From NCBI RefSeq assembly GCF_028288465.1, contig NZ_JAQBNR010000051.1, forward strand, positions 62,001 to 126,000: a stretch of 64,000 bases of DNA. The letters run 5' to 3'. A program made the translations under genes and the position numbers. Source of the DNA: Ferruginibacter sp. (lineage in GTDB: Bacteria; Bacteroidota; Bacteroidia; Chitinophagales; Chitinophagaceae). This document shows positions 1 to 8,779 of the stretch, one piece after another (the first letter of the stretch is position 1; each line of letters opens with the position of its first letter). Below the pieces are notes generated by a model. That model had not been told where the DNA came from and ran no database searches. It saw nothing but the letters and a program-made list of their open reading frames with translations.

Positions 1-330
1 AACATCAAAAGTGGTGTTGGGTTTAAATTCCGTGATGTCACTAACTATCCAGTTAATTTTTTTAGCCTTATCTCCCAGCCTTTTTTTTGCTTTTTCAAGT
101 GCCTGGGCCGAAATATCGAGCACCGTTATATTTTCAAAACCTTCGTCCAGCAAATAGTCGGCAAGTTTACTGTCGCCTCCACCAATGTCAATAATTTTGG
201 CAGTTTTCGGTAACCCGAAAGAATGTATAAAGTTCAGTGAAGTTACAGGGATGGCTTGTGTCCAGCTTACCTGGCCGGCATCTTTAGTTTTATAAATGGT
301 ATCCCAATGATTTTGTGTTGTATTACCCAT
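1..330 (-). CDS. Class I SAM-dependent methyltransferase (3' part cut by window edge)
   Basis: Reading the minus strand from ATG at 330 gives an uninterrupted frame of 110 codons that runs off the left edge, so only the N-terminal half is here. The start reads MGNTTQNHWDTIYKTKDAGQ, typical of small class I methyltransferases of the methyltransf_25/11 type. It is followed by the SAM-binding motif I as IIDIGGGDSKLADYLL and the acidic motif II as ITVLDISAQAL, with a following DIT-EF segment. These features support transfer of a methyl group from S-adenosylmethionine; the substrate cannot be told. It is a soluble cytoplasmic protein. It stands alone: the next gene (510-1466) also lies on the minus strand, 180 bases upstream. 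Confidence 0.85.
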   Translation of the reverse strand, partial: MGNTTQNHWDTIYKTKDAGQVSWTQAIPVTSLNFIHSFGLPKTAKIIDIGGGDSKLADYLLDEGFENITVLDISAQALEKAKKRLGDKAKKINWIVSDITEFKPNTTFDV

Positions 331-509
331 ATTATAAAGTTCTGAAGAAAAACACTTTTCCTGTGTTACAAAAGTTGCACTTGGGTTACATGATATCTTT
401 TTATGCAGTTAACTACAGCGGGTAACATCCGGATAAGAAAGATTGCACCAACCAGTACCCTGTGGAAATGCAATGCCGTAAACACAATACATGGTTAACC
501 GCGTGCTGG

Positions 510-1466
510 TTACAATAGTGTTACCTCCTGTTTCGCAAAATAATAGCTCACAGCTTCCTGGACCGCCTGCAGAGAACTATACCTGGGCTGATAGTTAAGT
601 AATAGTTTTGCCTTTTCAATGCTTCCATTAGGGCTATGGGTAATATGGTCCCATGTAAGTTCTGCATCTCTTTGGCTGACTGTCGTCTTCCATTCTTCCC
701 AGGGTTTAAAACAAAGGTTGGCTTCCTGCCCGAACCATTTTGCCATCGCAATGGCAAAGCCTCTCAAAGTAATTGCCTGCTCAGAAACAATATGAAAAGA
801 TTCGCCGATACAGCGCTGCCTGTAGTCTATCGCATGCAGGAAGGCTTGCGCTACATCATCCGCATGCACATGGTGCAGGGTTTCCATCCCCTGGTTAGGT
901 AAGGTAACTGATTCGCCTCTTGCTAATTTCACGAATATTTCCGGATCCAGGTTCCCGGCAGGATTGATGGGCAGCCACCCCGGCCCAGTGATATGCCCGG
1001 GGTGTAATATTGTAACCGGAAAGCCCTGCCGGCGGCAAACGGACAGCAGGTAAGATTCTATTTCGGCTTTGTTAATACCATATTCATCTATGGGCTTTTG
1101 CTCCTGGGTTTCCTTCGCCGGCACCAGTTCGCTGTGCCCATGCACCCACATTGTGCCACAGTGTATAAATTGCTGCACCTCCCCCATCAGTGCTTCTGTA
1201 AGCATTGTAGCACTTGCCTGCGTAAAACAAATCAGGTCAATTACAACGTCGCCCTGCAACGCTTTAATAGCTGTACCAAAGGTTCCGCCTGTTTCAGCTT
1301 CCGGCCGGTCGATTAGAACATGCCTGACAAACTTCCAAAGCGGGTTTAAACTATAGGGCACACTTTTTTGCCGGCTGACACAAGTGACTTCGTGACCTGC
1401 TACTACCAACAGGGGAACTAAATAAGTGCCTATGTGGCCGGTGCCACCGATGACTACAACTTTCAT
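510..1466 (-). CDS. NAD-dependent epimerase/dehydratase family protein (extended SDR)
   Basis: A 318-residue extended short-chain dehydrogenase. The N-terminus MKVVVIGGTGHIGTYL holds the Rossmann GxxGxxG cofactor motif. The catalytic YxxxK pair is visible as EYGINKAE about 130 residues in, followed by PVTILHPGHITGPG, typical of sugar-nucleotide epimerase/dehydratase proteins. The frame is open 17 codons further upstream, but I chose the ATG at 1466 because the Rossmann strand starts there and an AAGG lies just before it. The protein is probably soluble and uses NAD(P) to oxidise, reduce or epimerise a sugar-like or polyketide-like substrate; the specific reaction cannot be inferred. No partner genes flank it. 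Confidence 0.82.
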   Translation of the reverse strand: MKVVVIGGTGHIGTYLVPLLVVAGHEVTCVSRQKSVPYSLNPLWKFVRHVLIDRPEAETGGTFGTAIKALQGDVVIDLICFTQASATMLTEALMGEVQQFIHCGTMWVHGHSELVPAKETQEQKPIDEYGINKAEIESYLLSVCRRQGFPVTILHPGHITGPGWLPINPAGNLDPEIFVKLARGESVTLPNQGMETLHHVHADDVAQAFLHAIDYRQRCIGESFHIVSEQAITLRGFAIAMAKWFGQEANLCFKPWEEWKTTVSQRDAELTWDHITHSPNGSIEKAKLLLNYQPRYSSLQAVQEAVSYYFAKQEVTLL

Positions 1467-1700
1467 TTTTACCTTAATTTGCTTTGATGCCATGATGAAA
1501 ACAAAGCATACACCCAATACGTTTTTAATTTGCTTTAGCAGTGCTTTTTAACTATCACAACGGGAGTTTGTGGCAGTTAATACCGATATCAAATATCACT
1601 GTTAATAATTACATAGTTCATCAAATTCTGCGACAATTTCATGCTCATCTTATAAGCATCATATTCTTTAAAGCTTTTTATTTTAGGAGTGAAAAACAAA
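1467..1700. other. Intergenic region between epimerase and metal cluster
   Basis: AT-rich 234-base spacer. I see no convincing gene, promoter box or terminator hairpin here. Confidence 0.4.
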
Positions 1701-3107
1701 TCACATCTTCATCAAAGCCGGATAAAACCGCAGGTACACTTCAAAAGCCATCGGATTTTTGCCGTATAAATTATTCAGCTTGTTATCTGCATGGTAGAAC
1801 GTAAACTGGCTGCCCCCGGCTATTTTGGTTTTTCCAATCTTCAGCAGGTCGTAATTAAACCCGAGGCTAAAAGCGTTTACAGGAAAAACAGCACTGTGTC
1901 CATAGATCGATTCATCGAGATTTAATTCTTCCACTGATTTTTGAACATACTCATACCTGCCATGAATGGCAAGTTTGTTGCGGAGCCATGAAGCTTCCAG
2001 CAATAAAGCATTTTCACCAACGTGGCCTTTTATTTTGTTTTGCCCCCAAAGTGCAACGGCATTCAACCAGCCGCTACCCGGCAAAGGCAAACTGTAAATG
2101 GCAGAAGCTGTAGTACGGTTGACGTCTTCGCTTGCATGCAACTCTTCCGGGCTTTTTATAAAACCATGCGATACCTGCAAAGCCCAGTTTTTGGAAGGGT
2201 TGTACGATAGTCTGCCGCTCCAGCTGTCAAAACGTGGCTTATCAAAATCAAAACGTTTATCATTCGGCTCCCTCCCGGTAAATGAAGAACCTTCCAGTTT
2301 AATATTACCCAAACGAACACCCAGCGTTGCTACGCCGAACGTAACGTGAGTGGCATCAGCCCAGTGGTGAGAAAGTGGCGCATCGGGATTGTATAACGCA
2401 GACGGGCGGTGCATAAAGGCAACCGGACCCAGCGCAGGTTCGCCAGGATAAGCCAGGTAAATAAACACGTCGGCTTTTTTTGAAAGCGCCTGTGCATAGC
2501 TTACAGACAGCTCAGAAAATAAGTCGTGCGGATGTTGCCTGTCGACAATGGGCTTGCCTTTATAAGCTTCGCCGCTTTGAAACAACAACGGATAACCACC
2601 ACCGCCCATCGTGACGGCATCCAGCGAAAGCATAGTATTGAAATGCAACAACCCGTTGTTGCCTGCTTTTCTTTGGCCCATCCACATCAGCCAGTTCGGG
2701 GCATCCACTTTATCGCCACCCCTTACCCCTTTGTTTGAAAAATCCTGGTTGTTGTACCTGAGAAAAAGGTTGTAATGCAGCATGTGCATCCATTTTTTTT
2801 TATGATACATATTGCCATACATCGGTGAGGCATCCGGCAGCCACCCTGTACCGGAGCCATTTCGACTCATGGGGAGGTGTAGCGAAAAAGCATGGCTCAT
2901 GTTGCCCATATCCATGTCATCGTCCATCATCGTATGGTCTTGCTCCATCATTGTATCCATTTCCATTGGCATTGTATCTTTAGCTGTATGCTTCGGAGTA
3001 TCCTTCATGGGCATGGGATGTTGCTGCGCAGTTGACGCCAGGACCATCAAACAAAATAGTACAGTGAACCCAATTAATTTTTTCATGTATCGTAGTTTGT
3101 TTTTCAT
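1701..3107 (-). CDS. Secreted Met/His-rich protein of a metal-response cluster
   Basis: 468 residues with a signal peptide (hydrophobic stretch ending in ASTAQQ near residue 28). An alternative start at 3086 (MKKLIGF) would give a shorter n-region. The mature N-terminus is strikingly rich in Met, His and Asp (MDTMMEQDHTMMDDDMDMGN is typical), as in copper-handling periplasmic proteins. The rest alternates aromatic and polar residues and ends in an aromatic strand, suggesting an outer-membrane beta-barrel or barrel-like fold. It is the last gene of a probable operon: it begins only 6 bases after the HMA-MauE protein ends, itself downstream of an AraC regulator with a CxxC domain. Copper or another soft metal as ligand is my inference; the enzymatic role, if any, is unknown. 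Confidence 0.75.
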   Translation of the reverse strand: MKNKLRYMKKLIGFTVLFCLMVLASTAQQHPMPMKDTPKHTAKDTMPMEMDTMMEQDHTMMDDDMDMGNMSHAFSLHLPMSRNGSGTGWLPDASPMYGNMYHKKKWMHMLHYNLFLRYNNQDFSNKGVRGGDKVDAPNWLMWMGQRKAGNNGLLHFNTMLSLDAVTMGGGGYPLLFQSGEAYKGKPIVDRQHPHDLFSELSVSYAQALSKKADVFIYLAYPGEPALGPVAFMHRPSALYNPDAPLSHHWADATHVTFGVATLGVRLGNIKLEGSSFTGREPNDKRFDFDKPRFDSWSGRLSYNPSKNWALQVSHGFIKSPEELHASEDVNRTTASAIYSLPLPGSGWLNAVALWGQNKIKGHVGENALLLEASWLRNKLAIHGRYEYVQKSVEELNLDESIYGHSAVFPVNAFSLGFNYDLLKIGKTKIAGGSQFTFYHADNKLNNLYGKNPMAFEVYLRFYPALMKM

Positions 3108-3113
3108 TACAGT

Positions 3114-3827
3114 TTATAAAAGTGAAACAAGCAAGCCGGCACTCATTGCTATCATCAGTGCGTCTTCAATAATGGTAACGCTACTCATTGGTAAATTGAA
3201 AACCGCTCCCAGGCACGCACATTGTATTTTTCTTTTATTGAATACGCTTTGCAATACCCCTATAATACTTACTCCCATAACAATTAGTGTTCCTGAATTG
3301 GTGATGAATGGCTGAAAGTTCAGGGCATATGCGATACCCAGCAACAGCTCAATAAAGGGGTAAATAAAACCCCATAGTCTCATTCTTTTTGCTACAATAT
3401 CATACATCGCATAACTATCGGCAAAGCCGCTCAGGTTCAGCATTTTGAAGAATGAAAATGTGAGAAAGAAGCCTGCCATAAAAACATTCATTCCCTGCAT
3501 TTGATTAAACCCGCCCTGTGCAGTAGCTGCAATTAATGCGACGGTTGTGATATAGCCAAAAATTAGCAAGAGAGGTTTGTATGCAGCCAGCCAGCTTTTT
3601 GTCTGTTCCGCAGTTTCGTTGTGTTCCGTTTCAGCTATTGCATATTTTTTGTCAAGTGCCTGTTGAAGAACAGCAAGTGGAATATGCTGGTCCATACTGA
3701 TAACTGCTGTTTGCTTTTCTTTTGAAACTTCAACGGCCGTAATATTGGGCAGCTTCAGCAGACTGCTTTTTACATTGGCTTCGCAATGACCGCAGGTCAT
3801 GCCCGTAACTTCATATGTATGTGTCAT
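3114..3827 (-). CDS. HMA-domain / MauE-type membrane protein
   Basis: 237 residues. Residues 1-70 form a heavy-metal-associated domain with the metal-binding loop GMTCGHC. The remainder has about four membrane segments of the MauE/DoxX-like type and a conserved CxC pair (IQCACLG) near residue 200, which in MauE-like proteins is linked to redox or thiol chemistry. The architecture fits a membrane protein that accepts a soft metal ion at its cytoplasmic HMA domain. It is expressed with the downstream Met/His-rich secreted protein (6-base gap). A -7 box TAACTTTG lies at 3845-3852, just upstream of its start, so it has its own promoter besides any read-through from the AraC gene. Confidence 0.82.
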   Translation of the reverse strand: MTHTYEVTGMTCGHCEANVKSSLLKLPNITAVEVSKEKQTAVISMDQHIPLAVLQQALDKKYAIAETEHNETAEQTKSWLAAYKPLLLIFGYITTVALIAATAQGGFNQMQGMNVFMAGFFLTFSFFKMLNLSGFADSYAMYDIVAKRMRLWGFIYPFIELLLGIAYALNFQPFITNSGTLIVMGVSIIGVLQSVFNKRKIQCACLGAVFNLPMSSVTIIEDALMIAMSAGLLVSLL

Positions 3828-3844
3828 AATTGATTATTTTGACA

Positions 3845-3852
3845 CAAAGTTA
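3845..3852 (-). promoter_or_regulatory. -7 promoter box TAACTTTG
   Basis: Exact match to the Bacteroidetes TAnnTTTG element, 18 bases before the start codon of the HMA-MauE gene, implying a very short leader. I found no clear -33 element. The AraC-type regulator encoded immediately upstream is the obvious candidate to control it. Confidence 0.5.
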
Positions 3853-3904
3853 GTCTGGGCTGCAGGGCTGCCTGTTACGGAATTTTGTATTTGATTTATA
3901 ACAT

Positions 3905-4465
3905 TTACAGGTCTTCTATATTCTGCCTTTTATTTTCTTTAAGCGATTTAAAATAGCTGGGTGTAAAGCCGGTTATTTTTTTAAACTGGTTAGATAAATA
4001 CGCAACGCTGCTATAGCCCAATTGATCAGCGATTTCAGAAATTGTCATTTCATCATACACCAGTAATTCCTTAGCCTTTTCAATGCGTTGATGAATGAAA
4101 TATTTTTCAATGGTAGTGCCTTCAACTTCTGAAAACAAGTTGCTTAAATAATGGTAATCCTGGTGAATTTTAGAGGTGATAAAAGCTGACAGGTTGGTGT
4201 GCAGGTCGTTGTCTGAATGATGTACCAGTTCAACGATGGCATTTTTTATTTTTTCGATAGTCTTACTTTTTTTGTTGTCTATCAGTTTAAACCCAACCGC
4301 TTTTAAAGCCGTATCCAGCTGGAGTAACTGATCTTTTGATAATTCGTTTTCAATTTCAACTTCGCCCAAATCAACTGATAGTGGACGATGTCCCATAGTT
4401 TCCAATTGCGCCTTCACCATCATTTTGCAACGGCTGCAAACCATGTTTTTTATGTAGAGTTTCAT
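3905..4465 (-). CDS. AraC-family regulator with N-terminal CxxC (HMA-like) domain
   Basis: 186 residues. The first about 70 look like a degenerate HMA domain: MKLYIKNMVCSRC carries the CxxC pair in the usual loop, followed by beta/alpha segments. The C-terminal 100 residues are an AraC-type double helix-turn-helix: ISEIADQLGYSSVAYLSNQF is the second recognition region, followed by the FTPSYFK signature. Being shorter than usual AraC proteins (about 280), the sensor is just this small domain, so it most likely senses a thiophilic metal directly and switches the two downstream genes. Metal identity is inferred, not seen. Upstream DNA at 4512-4528 holds a small inverted repeat, TATATC-N5-GATATA. 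Confidence 0.85.
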   Translation of the reverse strand: MKLYIKNMVCSRCKMMVKAQLETMGHRPLSVDLGEVEIENELSKDQLLQLDTALKAVGFKLIDNKKSKTIEKIKNAIVELVHHSDNDLHTNLSAFITSKIHQDYHYLSNLFSEVEGTTIEKYFIHQRIEKAKELLVYDEMTISEIADQLGYSSVAYLSNQFKKITGFTPSYFKSLKENKRQNIEDL

Positions 4466-4543
4466 ATTTTATTCATCTTGTTGTACCCGCGAAAGTTAAC
4501 AGGGCAATACTTTATATCTAAGTGATATAGCTGCATTATTTCA

Positions 4544-5146
4544 TCAGAAATTGTCCGGATATTTTGCGTACAGTTCAGGAAACATAAGCTTCAAATCATC
4601 ACTCTCTTCTGTCCATTCTTTTCCGGTTGTGTACTGGTTTTCTTCAAATGCAGAGGGGATGTCCTGCCCCGTCATCTCCTGGAAAACAGTGGAAGCAACA
4701 TAGCCCAAACCTTCCCAGTCAACCTCCTCTATTTTATCTGTGTTAACTTCTACAAGGCTTTCCGGATCTTGAATCGTTTTATAATAAAAGGCTTTGCCTT
4801 GTCCTATTACCCATTCCCTGAAATCGTTAAAACTGTCGTCACTACAGCCGCCATGGATAATATAAATGGCACCCCAAAGCTCCCACGTATTTGCCCGGCC
4901 CCTGAGATAACGAAACCGGTTGTCAAACAACATAATGTCTCCGGCGGTTAGCTTACCCAATTCGTCCGCCAGCGCTTTCTGTTGTTGTTCATAGTCGCTA
5001 CCTGACTTATCTTTTGTTGTTTGGATAATTTTCCAGAATGGATCTTCATCCATTAATTGATCTGAGGAAGTAAAGCTGGTGTCTTCGGGCAGCTCAACGT
5101 TTGAGCCTTTCTTTGTTCCGCCAAAAAGTTTGTCAAATAGTCCCAT
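4544..5146 (-). CDS. DUF4240 domain-containing protein
   Basis: 200 residues, soluble, no signal peptide. The central segment has the DUF4240 signature: LWGAIYIIHGGCSDDSF, then DFREWVIGQGKAFY, then a DPESL segment. This family is of unknown function and is often found in toxin-immunity or housekeeping contexts. The N-terminus (GLFDKLFGGTKKG) is a flexible basic leader common in Bacteroidota cytoplasmic proteins. It stands alone between the metal cluster and a HAD hydrolase, with no sign of co-transcription. Confidence 0.8.
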   Translation of the reverse strand: MGLFDKLFGGTKKGSNVELPEDTSFTSSDQLMDEDPFWKIIQTTKDKSGSDYEQQQKALADELGKLTAGDIMLFDNRFRYLRGRANTWELWGAIYIIHGGCSDDSFNDFREWVIGQGKAFYYKTIQDPESLVEVNTDKIEEVDWEGLGYVASTVFQEMTGQDIPSAFEENQYTTGKEWTEESDDLKLMFPELYAKYPDNF

Positions 5147-5219
5147 AACTAACTTTATTTATTGTAATGTACCACTTGTTTAGGATGAAGGGTTCCACAT
5201 TTCGTCACCTCATCTTCTT

Positions 5220-5840
5220 TCATACATATTTTTTCAGCTGCTGATAATTAGTAATTACATTTTCGCCTGGCAGGCTTTCATTTTCCCCAAGATAGTCATA
5301 CAAAACGGTAGCAATACCCAATTCTTTTGCTGCTTTTATTTCTGAATGCAGGTCATCACCAATAACCAAAACCTCATTGGGGGTAAGATTATACCGCAAC
5401 ATAATATCCTTAAAAAAATTCTTTTTTGTCAGCGAAGAAGCAATCGGATCAACAATGATTATTTCTTCAAAATGATCTTTAATATTCAGGTGATCAATTT
5501 TACTCAGCTGCAACTTTTTAAATCCGGTTGTTACTAAAAATTTCAAACAGGTTAATTTTGTAGTCAACGCATAATCATCAAAAGGAGCTATTGTGTCATC
5601 ATAAGTAAGTTCGGTTAGCAATTTCAAACAGGTAGTTGTCAGTGCATCGCTGAAGGCATACATCTTTGCTACTACCTGGAATGGCTTTCGCATAATCTCC
5701 GCTTTTATTTCGCCCATTGTGCCTTGATAATTCCCATCATTCTCAATGGTTCTAAAAAGTGACTTGAATAGTTGATCACCTATAGCCGCAACCGGGTAGA
5801 TGGTATTGTCAAGATCAAATATGATTGCTTTTTTTGTCAT
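5220..5840 (-). CDS. HAD-superfamily hydrolase
   Basis: 206 residues. Motif I is the DxDxT nucleophile loop in IIFDLDNTIYP at the very N-terminus. Motif IV is VIGDDLHSEIKAAKELG near residue 165, and the Lys of motif III is probably K-K-N near 145. The helical cap between them makes it a type C1 HAD phosphatase. It should hydrolyse a small phosphorylated metabolite with Mg2+ in the cytoplasm; substrate unknown. It is flanked by unrelated genes on the same strand. Confidence 0.85.
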   Translation of the reverse strand: MTKKAIIFDLDNTIYPVAAIGDQLFKSLFRTIENDGNYQGTMGEIKAEIMRKPFQVVAKMYAFSDALTTTCLKLLTELTYDDTIAPFDDYALTTKLTCLKFLVTTGFKKLQLSKIDHLNIKDHFEEIIIVDPIASSLTKKNFFKDIMLRYNLTPNEVLVIGDDLHSEIKAAKELGIATVLYDYLGENESLPGENVITNYQQLKKYV

Positions 5841-5979
5841 GGCTAAATTATTTACCTGCTGCCATTAACCGATAATGAGCAATACGGACAGGTGGCATAA
5901 ACATGAAGCAGTGTGCTATCAGGCATGGATTCCGGGAAGAGCAATGATTGTTTATATATATGCCTGAGAAGAAATTTGG

Positions 5980-6330
5980 TTACCTTCTCAATATCTTTTC
6001 CATCGCTTTTCCTTTGGCTAATTCATCGATGAGCTTGTCAAGATATCGTATCTTTTGAATCACTTTGTCCCCGATGTCTTCTACCCGGTATCCGCAAATA
6101 ACACCAGTTATTTTTGAAACATTTTCGTTCATCGCAGGAGCTCCGGCAAAAAATGTTTCGAAATCATTTCTACTGTCAATTTGTTTTTGTAATGTTTCTT
6201 TGTTGTAACCTGTTAACCAAAAAATAACCGCATCAACCTCATCCTTCGTACGACCTTTTGCCTCCGCTTTTTTTATGTATAAAGGATAGACACTGGCAAA
6301 AACAAGTTTATATATTCTATTCTTGTCCAT
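5980..6330 (-). CDS. DUF2200 family protein
   Basis: 116 residues, fully covering the family length. Recognisable motifs are KLVFASVYPLYIKKAEAKGR at the N-terminus, VIFWLTGY, and ICGYRVEDI-DKVIQKIRYLDKLIDEL, all typical of DUF2200, a small soluble protein family of unknown function. It is flanked by spacers of 139 and 216 bases, so it is probably monocistronic. Confidence 0.85.
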   Translation of the reverse strand: MDKNRIYKLVFASVYPLYIKKAEAKGRTKDEVDAVIFWLTGYNKETLQKQIDSRNDFETFFAGAPAMNENVSKITGVICGYRVEDIGDKVIQKIRYLDKLIDELAKGKAMEKILRR

Positions 6331-6546
6331 TGTAGCATTGTTTAAAAATCAAGCCAGGTTAATGTTCAGGTCTTAACACAGCCGGGATATTACTTTCGTC
6401 CGCACAAAACCCTGTGCTGAATTTATAACTAAAAATTCAATATTCTAATTGCAATTTAAAGTTACCCGTTAATCCGGAACTAAATACTGGCTTGCTTTGG
6501 TTAAAGCCAAGGCCTCAATTCAATAATACCAAATGTTGGCAGCACG

Positions 6547-7332
6547 CTATTCTTTAAGTTGTTTTATTTTTTCAAAATACCCCATTACTTTTTTTTCAGT
6601 TTTAAACTGTAAAATAGTGTGTGCTTTAAAAAGTTCAGTTCTAAGTTGCCTGTAAACTGAAACTGCATTTTCTAAACTATCCAAAAGTGATGCTCTTGTA
6701 TAGCCGGGTATTGTAGCTTTTAAATCTTCCAGGTCTTTGTTTGAAATTTGAGTTTCTATTTTCCTGACACCTCTTGGTAAATTGTTGTTTTTAATGTGTA
6801 GCAAAGGGCCTAATACCACCATTCTTAAAAAACCCAAAAAGTCAAATGCTTCTAATAGTTCACCACGTCCGATTTTCAAAAGTGCGTAGTGTATCCAAAT
6901 CCAAAAACGGTCTTCAATCCATTGGTCGTCCGGGTAAGGAAATTGAAATTCTGTCTGTTCAATAATTTGTTGTAATTGATTGTTTGTATCCAGCAAAATT
7001 ACTGGTTGCTCAATTCTATGTTTAAATTCTTCACGTGTCAAAAACTTGATATCAACGTGCAACAATGGGTTATCGTATAAGCAAATTAAAACCCTTGGCT
7101 CGCCAACGTGTTCCCCTGTGAATCCGGTTAAAAGCTGTCCAAACTGGCTGGCATATCCAAGCATTTTATTCTTGTCGGCTGAAATTTTTTCCTTGGTTAC
7201 CACTATGAGGTCAAGGTCTGAAAACTCATCAAGTTCATCGGTAAGCCACGAACCTGCAACGGCTAAACCAATAACTGAATTGTCTGTTTTTAAGATTTCT
7301 TTTACCCTGTTTGCAAAATCTACTTGTAGCAT
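6547..7332 (-). CDS. Nucleotidyltransferase-fold protein (DNA polymerase beta superfamily)
   Basis: 261 residues. The minimal nucleotidyltransferase signature GS-(x)9-D-x-D is seen as GSWLTDELDEFSDLDLIVV near residue 28, with a further Asp near 95 (LLHVDIKFLTREEF) as third metal ligand. The C-terminal helical half resembles aminoglycoside-type nucleotidyltransferases. It may transfer AMP or another nucleotide to a small molecule or protein; resistance to aminoglycosides is possible but cannot be claimed. Base composition looks more AT-rich than its neighbours. Confidence 0.78.
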   Translation of the reverse strand: MLQVDFANRVKEILKTDNSVIGLAVAGSWLTDELDEFSDLDLIVVTKEKISADKNKMLGYASQFGQLLTGFTGEHVGEPRVLICLYDNPLLHVDIKFLTREEFKHRIEQPVILLDTNNQLQQIIEQTEFQFPYPDDQWIEDRFWIWIHYALLKIGRGELLEAFDFLGFLRMVVLGPLLHIKNNNLPRGVRKIETQISNKDLEDLKATIPGYTRASLLDSLENAVSVYRQLRTELFKAHTILQFKTEKKVMGYFEKIKQLKE

Positions 7333-7836
7333 CTTCGTCCTGCTTTGAATTTAAGGCTATGTCACTTTATGTTGGCGCTAACAACTCAATGGATGGTATT
7401 GCACGCAAGTAAAATAAAAAAAACTGAAATTGAAAAGTATTTCTTTACCATTGGCAATCCTGTTTGTTAACCGGGCAATGCACCACCATCATGCTGTATT
7501 TACTTCATTGCAGCAATCGTATAATTGCTGTATACAGCAGCCGGTTGTTGTTACTGATATTCAAATAATGCCAGGTCGTTCTGCTGTCAAAAAAATAGCA
7601 AGCCATTCGCACAAGGCTGTCGTCTCCCGGCGTATATGCCGGAAGGATGGCTACTTTGATAAGCCGTCAATTTATTTTAACAAATAAAAATTTGCAGCAG
7701 CGTTTACGTCTGCACCAGCATCCAGTCTGCATTGGACGACTGATGCAGCAAACACATCATTGAAAGCAGCACACCAACACACAGCGTTTGCCGCAGTTGG
7801 CATTGGTTTTGATTTTAGCAGCATACAACCAACCTC
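7333..7836. other. 504-base intergenic region without a convincing gene
   Basis: Divergent spacer between the nucleotidyltransferase and the Arg/Tyr-rich secreted protein. The only open frame (7430-7687, plus) has no protein-like composition. No TAnnTTTG box or clear inverted repeat was found. Confidence 0.5.
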
Positions 7837-8343
7837 ATGACTAAAAAACTACTATTGGTACTGGCGCTGATTACAGGCAGTATCGCATTTAAAGCTGCAG
7901 CCCAGGTTCATATTAATGTAAATATTGGCGTTCGTCCGGCATGGTGCCCCGTTGGGTATGAGCAGGCAGCATACTATTATATGCCAGATATTGACGCTTA
8001 CTATGATGTACCGCAAAGACAGTTCATTTACCTTCAGGGTGGTGACTGGATTTTCGGTGCCTCCTTACCTGATCGTTATTGCAATTATGATTTGTACCGA
8101 TGTAACAAAATAATGATCAACCAGCCAAGGCCTTACCTGCGGAACGATTATTACCGCCGGAGATATGGCGGCTATCGTGGCTACGAAAATGAACGTTTTG
8201 TAAGTTATGGGCGCAACGAAAGATACCGTGAGGAGCGGGAGCGTCCATACGAACGCAGGTGGGTTAACAACGATGGCTACAACCGTGGCTACGGCCGGGA
8301 TTGGCACGAGCGCGGGCGGCACAATGGTCATCGCAGGGATTAA
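7837..8343 (+). CDS. Secreted Arg/Tyr-rich protein, function unknown
   Basis: 168 residues with a signal peptide ending at KAAAQ. The mature protein begins HINVNIGVRPAWCP, followed by a Tyr-rich region ending in DRYCNYDLYRC. Three Cys are seen. The C-terminal 60 residues are low complexity, dominated by Arg, Tyr, Gly and Asn. This organisation (short conserved domain plus basic Tyr/Arg tail) is common in Bacteroidota envelope proteins of unknown function. It is followed by a strong terminator at 8369-8408, so it is a single-gene unit. Confidence 0.75.
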   Translation: MTKKLLLVLALITGSIAFKAAAQVHINVNIGVRPAWCPVGYEQAAYYYMPDIDAYYDVPQRQFIYLQGGDWIFGASLPDRYCNYDLYRCNKIMINQPRPYLRNDYYRRRYGGYRGYENERFVSYGRNERYREERERPYERRWVNNDGYNRGYGRDWHERGRHNGHRRD

Positions 8344-8368
8344 CAACATGGATTACCTTTCATTATAT

Positions 8369-8408
8369 AAAGGTCAATTTTTCCACTTGCGAAAAATTGA
8401 CCTTTTTT
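8369..8408 (+). terminator. Intrinsic terminator, probably bidirectional
   Basis: Perfect 15-bp inverted repeat AAAGGTCAATTTTTC / GAAAAATTGACCTTT (8369-8383 and 8391-8405) with a 7-base loop and a T run. It lies between the convergent secreted-protein gene and the cytochrome operon and can serve both. Confidence 0.85.
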
Positions 8409-8489
8409 ATTGGCTGCAATCGAGGGATTGAAATAAATAAGCTGCAATATGCAGGGAGTTTGTTGTCCTGTTAGACTAAAACGCTTTTA

Positions 8490-8762
8490 TCAGTTGTTGG
8501 CACTTTTTAGAAAATCAGTAATTTTTTCAACATCAGTTTTGGTAAGGTTAGCCCTTATTTGCATGTGTGTACCAACGATATCCCAGTTATCGTTATTTAA
8601 TTCACCCGGGGCCGGTGCATTGTGGCAACGGTTACAGTTTTCTCCCCACAACTGTGCGCCCGATTTGTTGGCTACTTTAGCTGATACATAACAACCGGTT
8701 AATAAACTGGTTGCTAAAATAACAATGCTGAATACCGCGAATATTATCAATATTTTTTTCAT
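8490..8762 (-). CDS. Small c-type cytochrome lipoprotein
   Basis: 90 residues. A lipoprotein signal ends at LLTGCY (lipobox Cys near residue 24). One heme-binding CxxCH is present as NCNRCHNAP near residue 41, and a Met in GTHMQIR is the probable sixth iron ligand. The C-terminal helix is VEKITDFLKSA. It is a minimal monoheme cytochrome c anchored to a membrane facing the periplasm, passing electrons between partners. It is the last gene of a three-gene unit with an outer-membrane barrel and a second cytochrome. Confidence 0.85.
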   Translation of the reverse strand: MKKILIIFAVFSIVILATSLLTGCYVSAKVANKSGAQLWGENCNRCHNAPAPGELNNDNWDIVGTHMQIRANLTKTDVEKITDFLKSANN

Positions 8763-8779
8763 ACAATTTTTTTTAGGAA

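Noticed and set aside
7333..7420. GTTGGCGCTAAC near 7371 and GTTGGCAGCACG near 6535, resembling cassette recombination-site ends
   Set aside because: No matching inverted core or array; attC signature RYYYAAC not met. Not supported as an integron.
7430..7687. 85-codon open frame in the spacer before the Arg/Tyr-rich gene
   Set aside because: Cys/His/Ser-rich noise, no start context or family.
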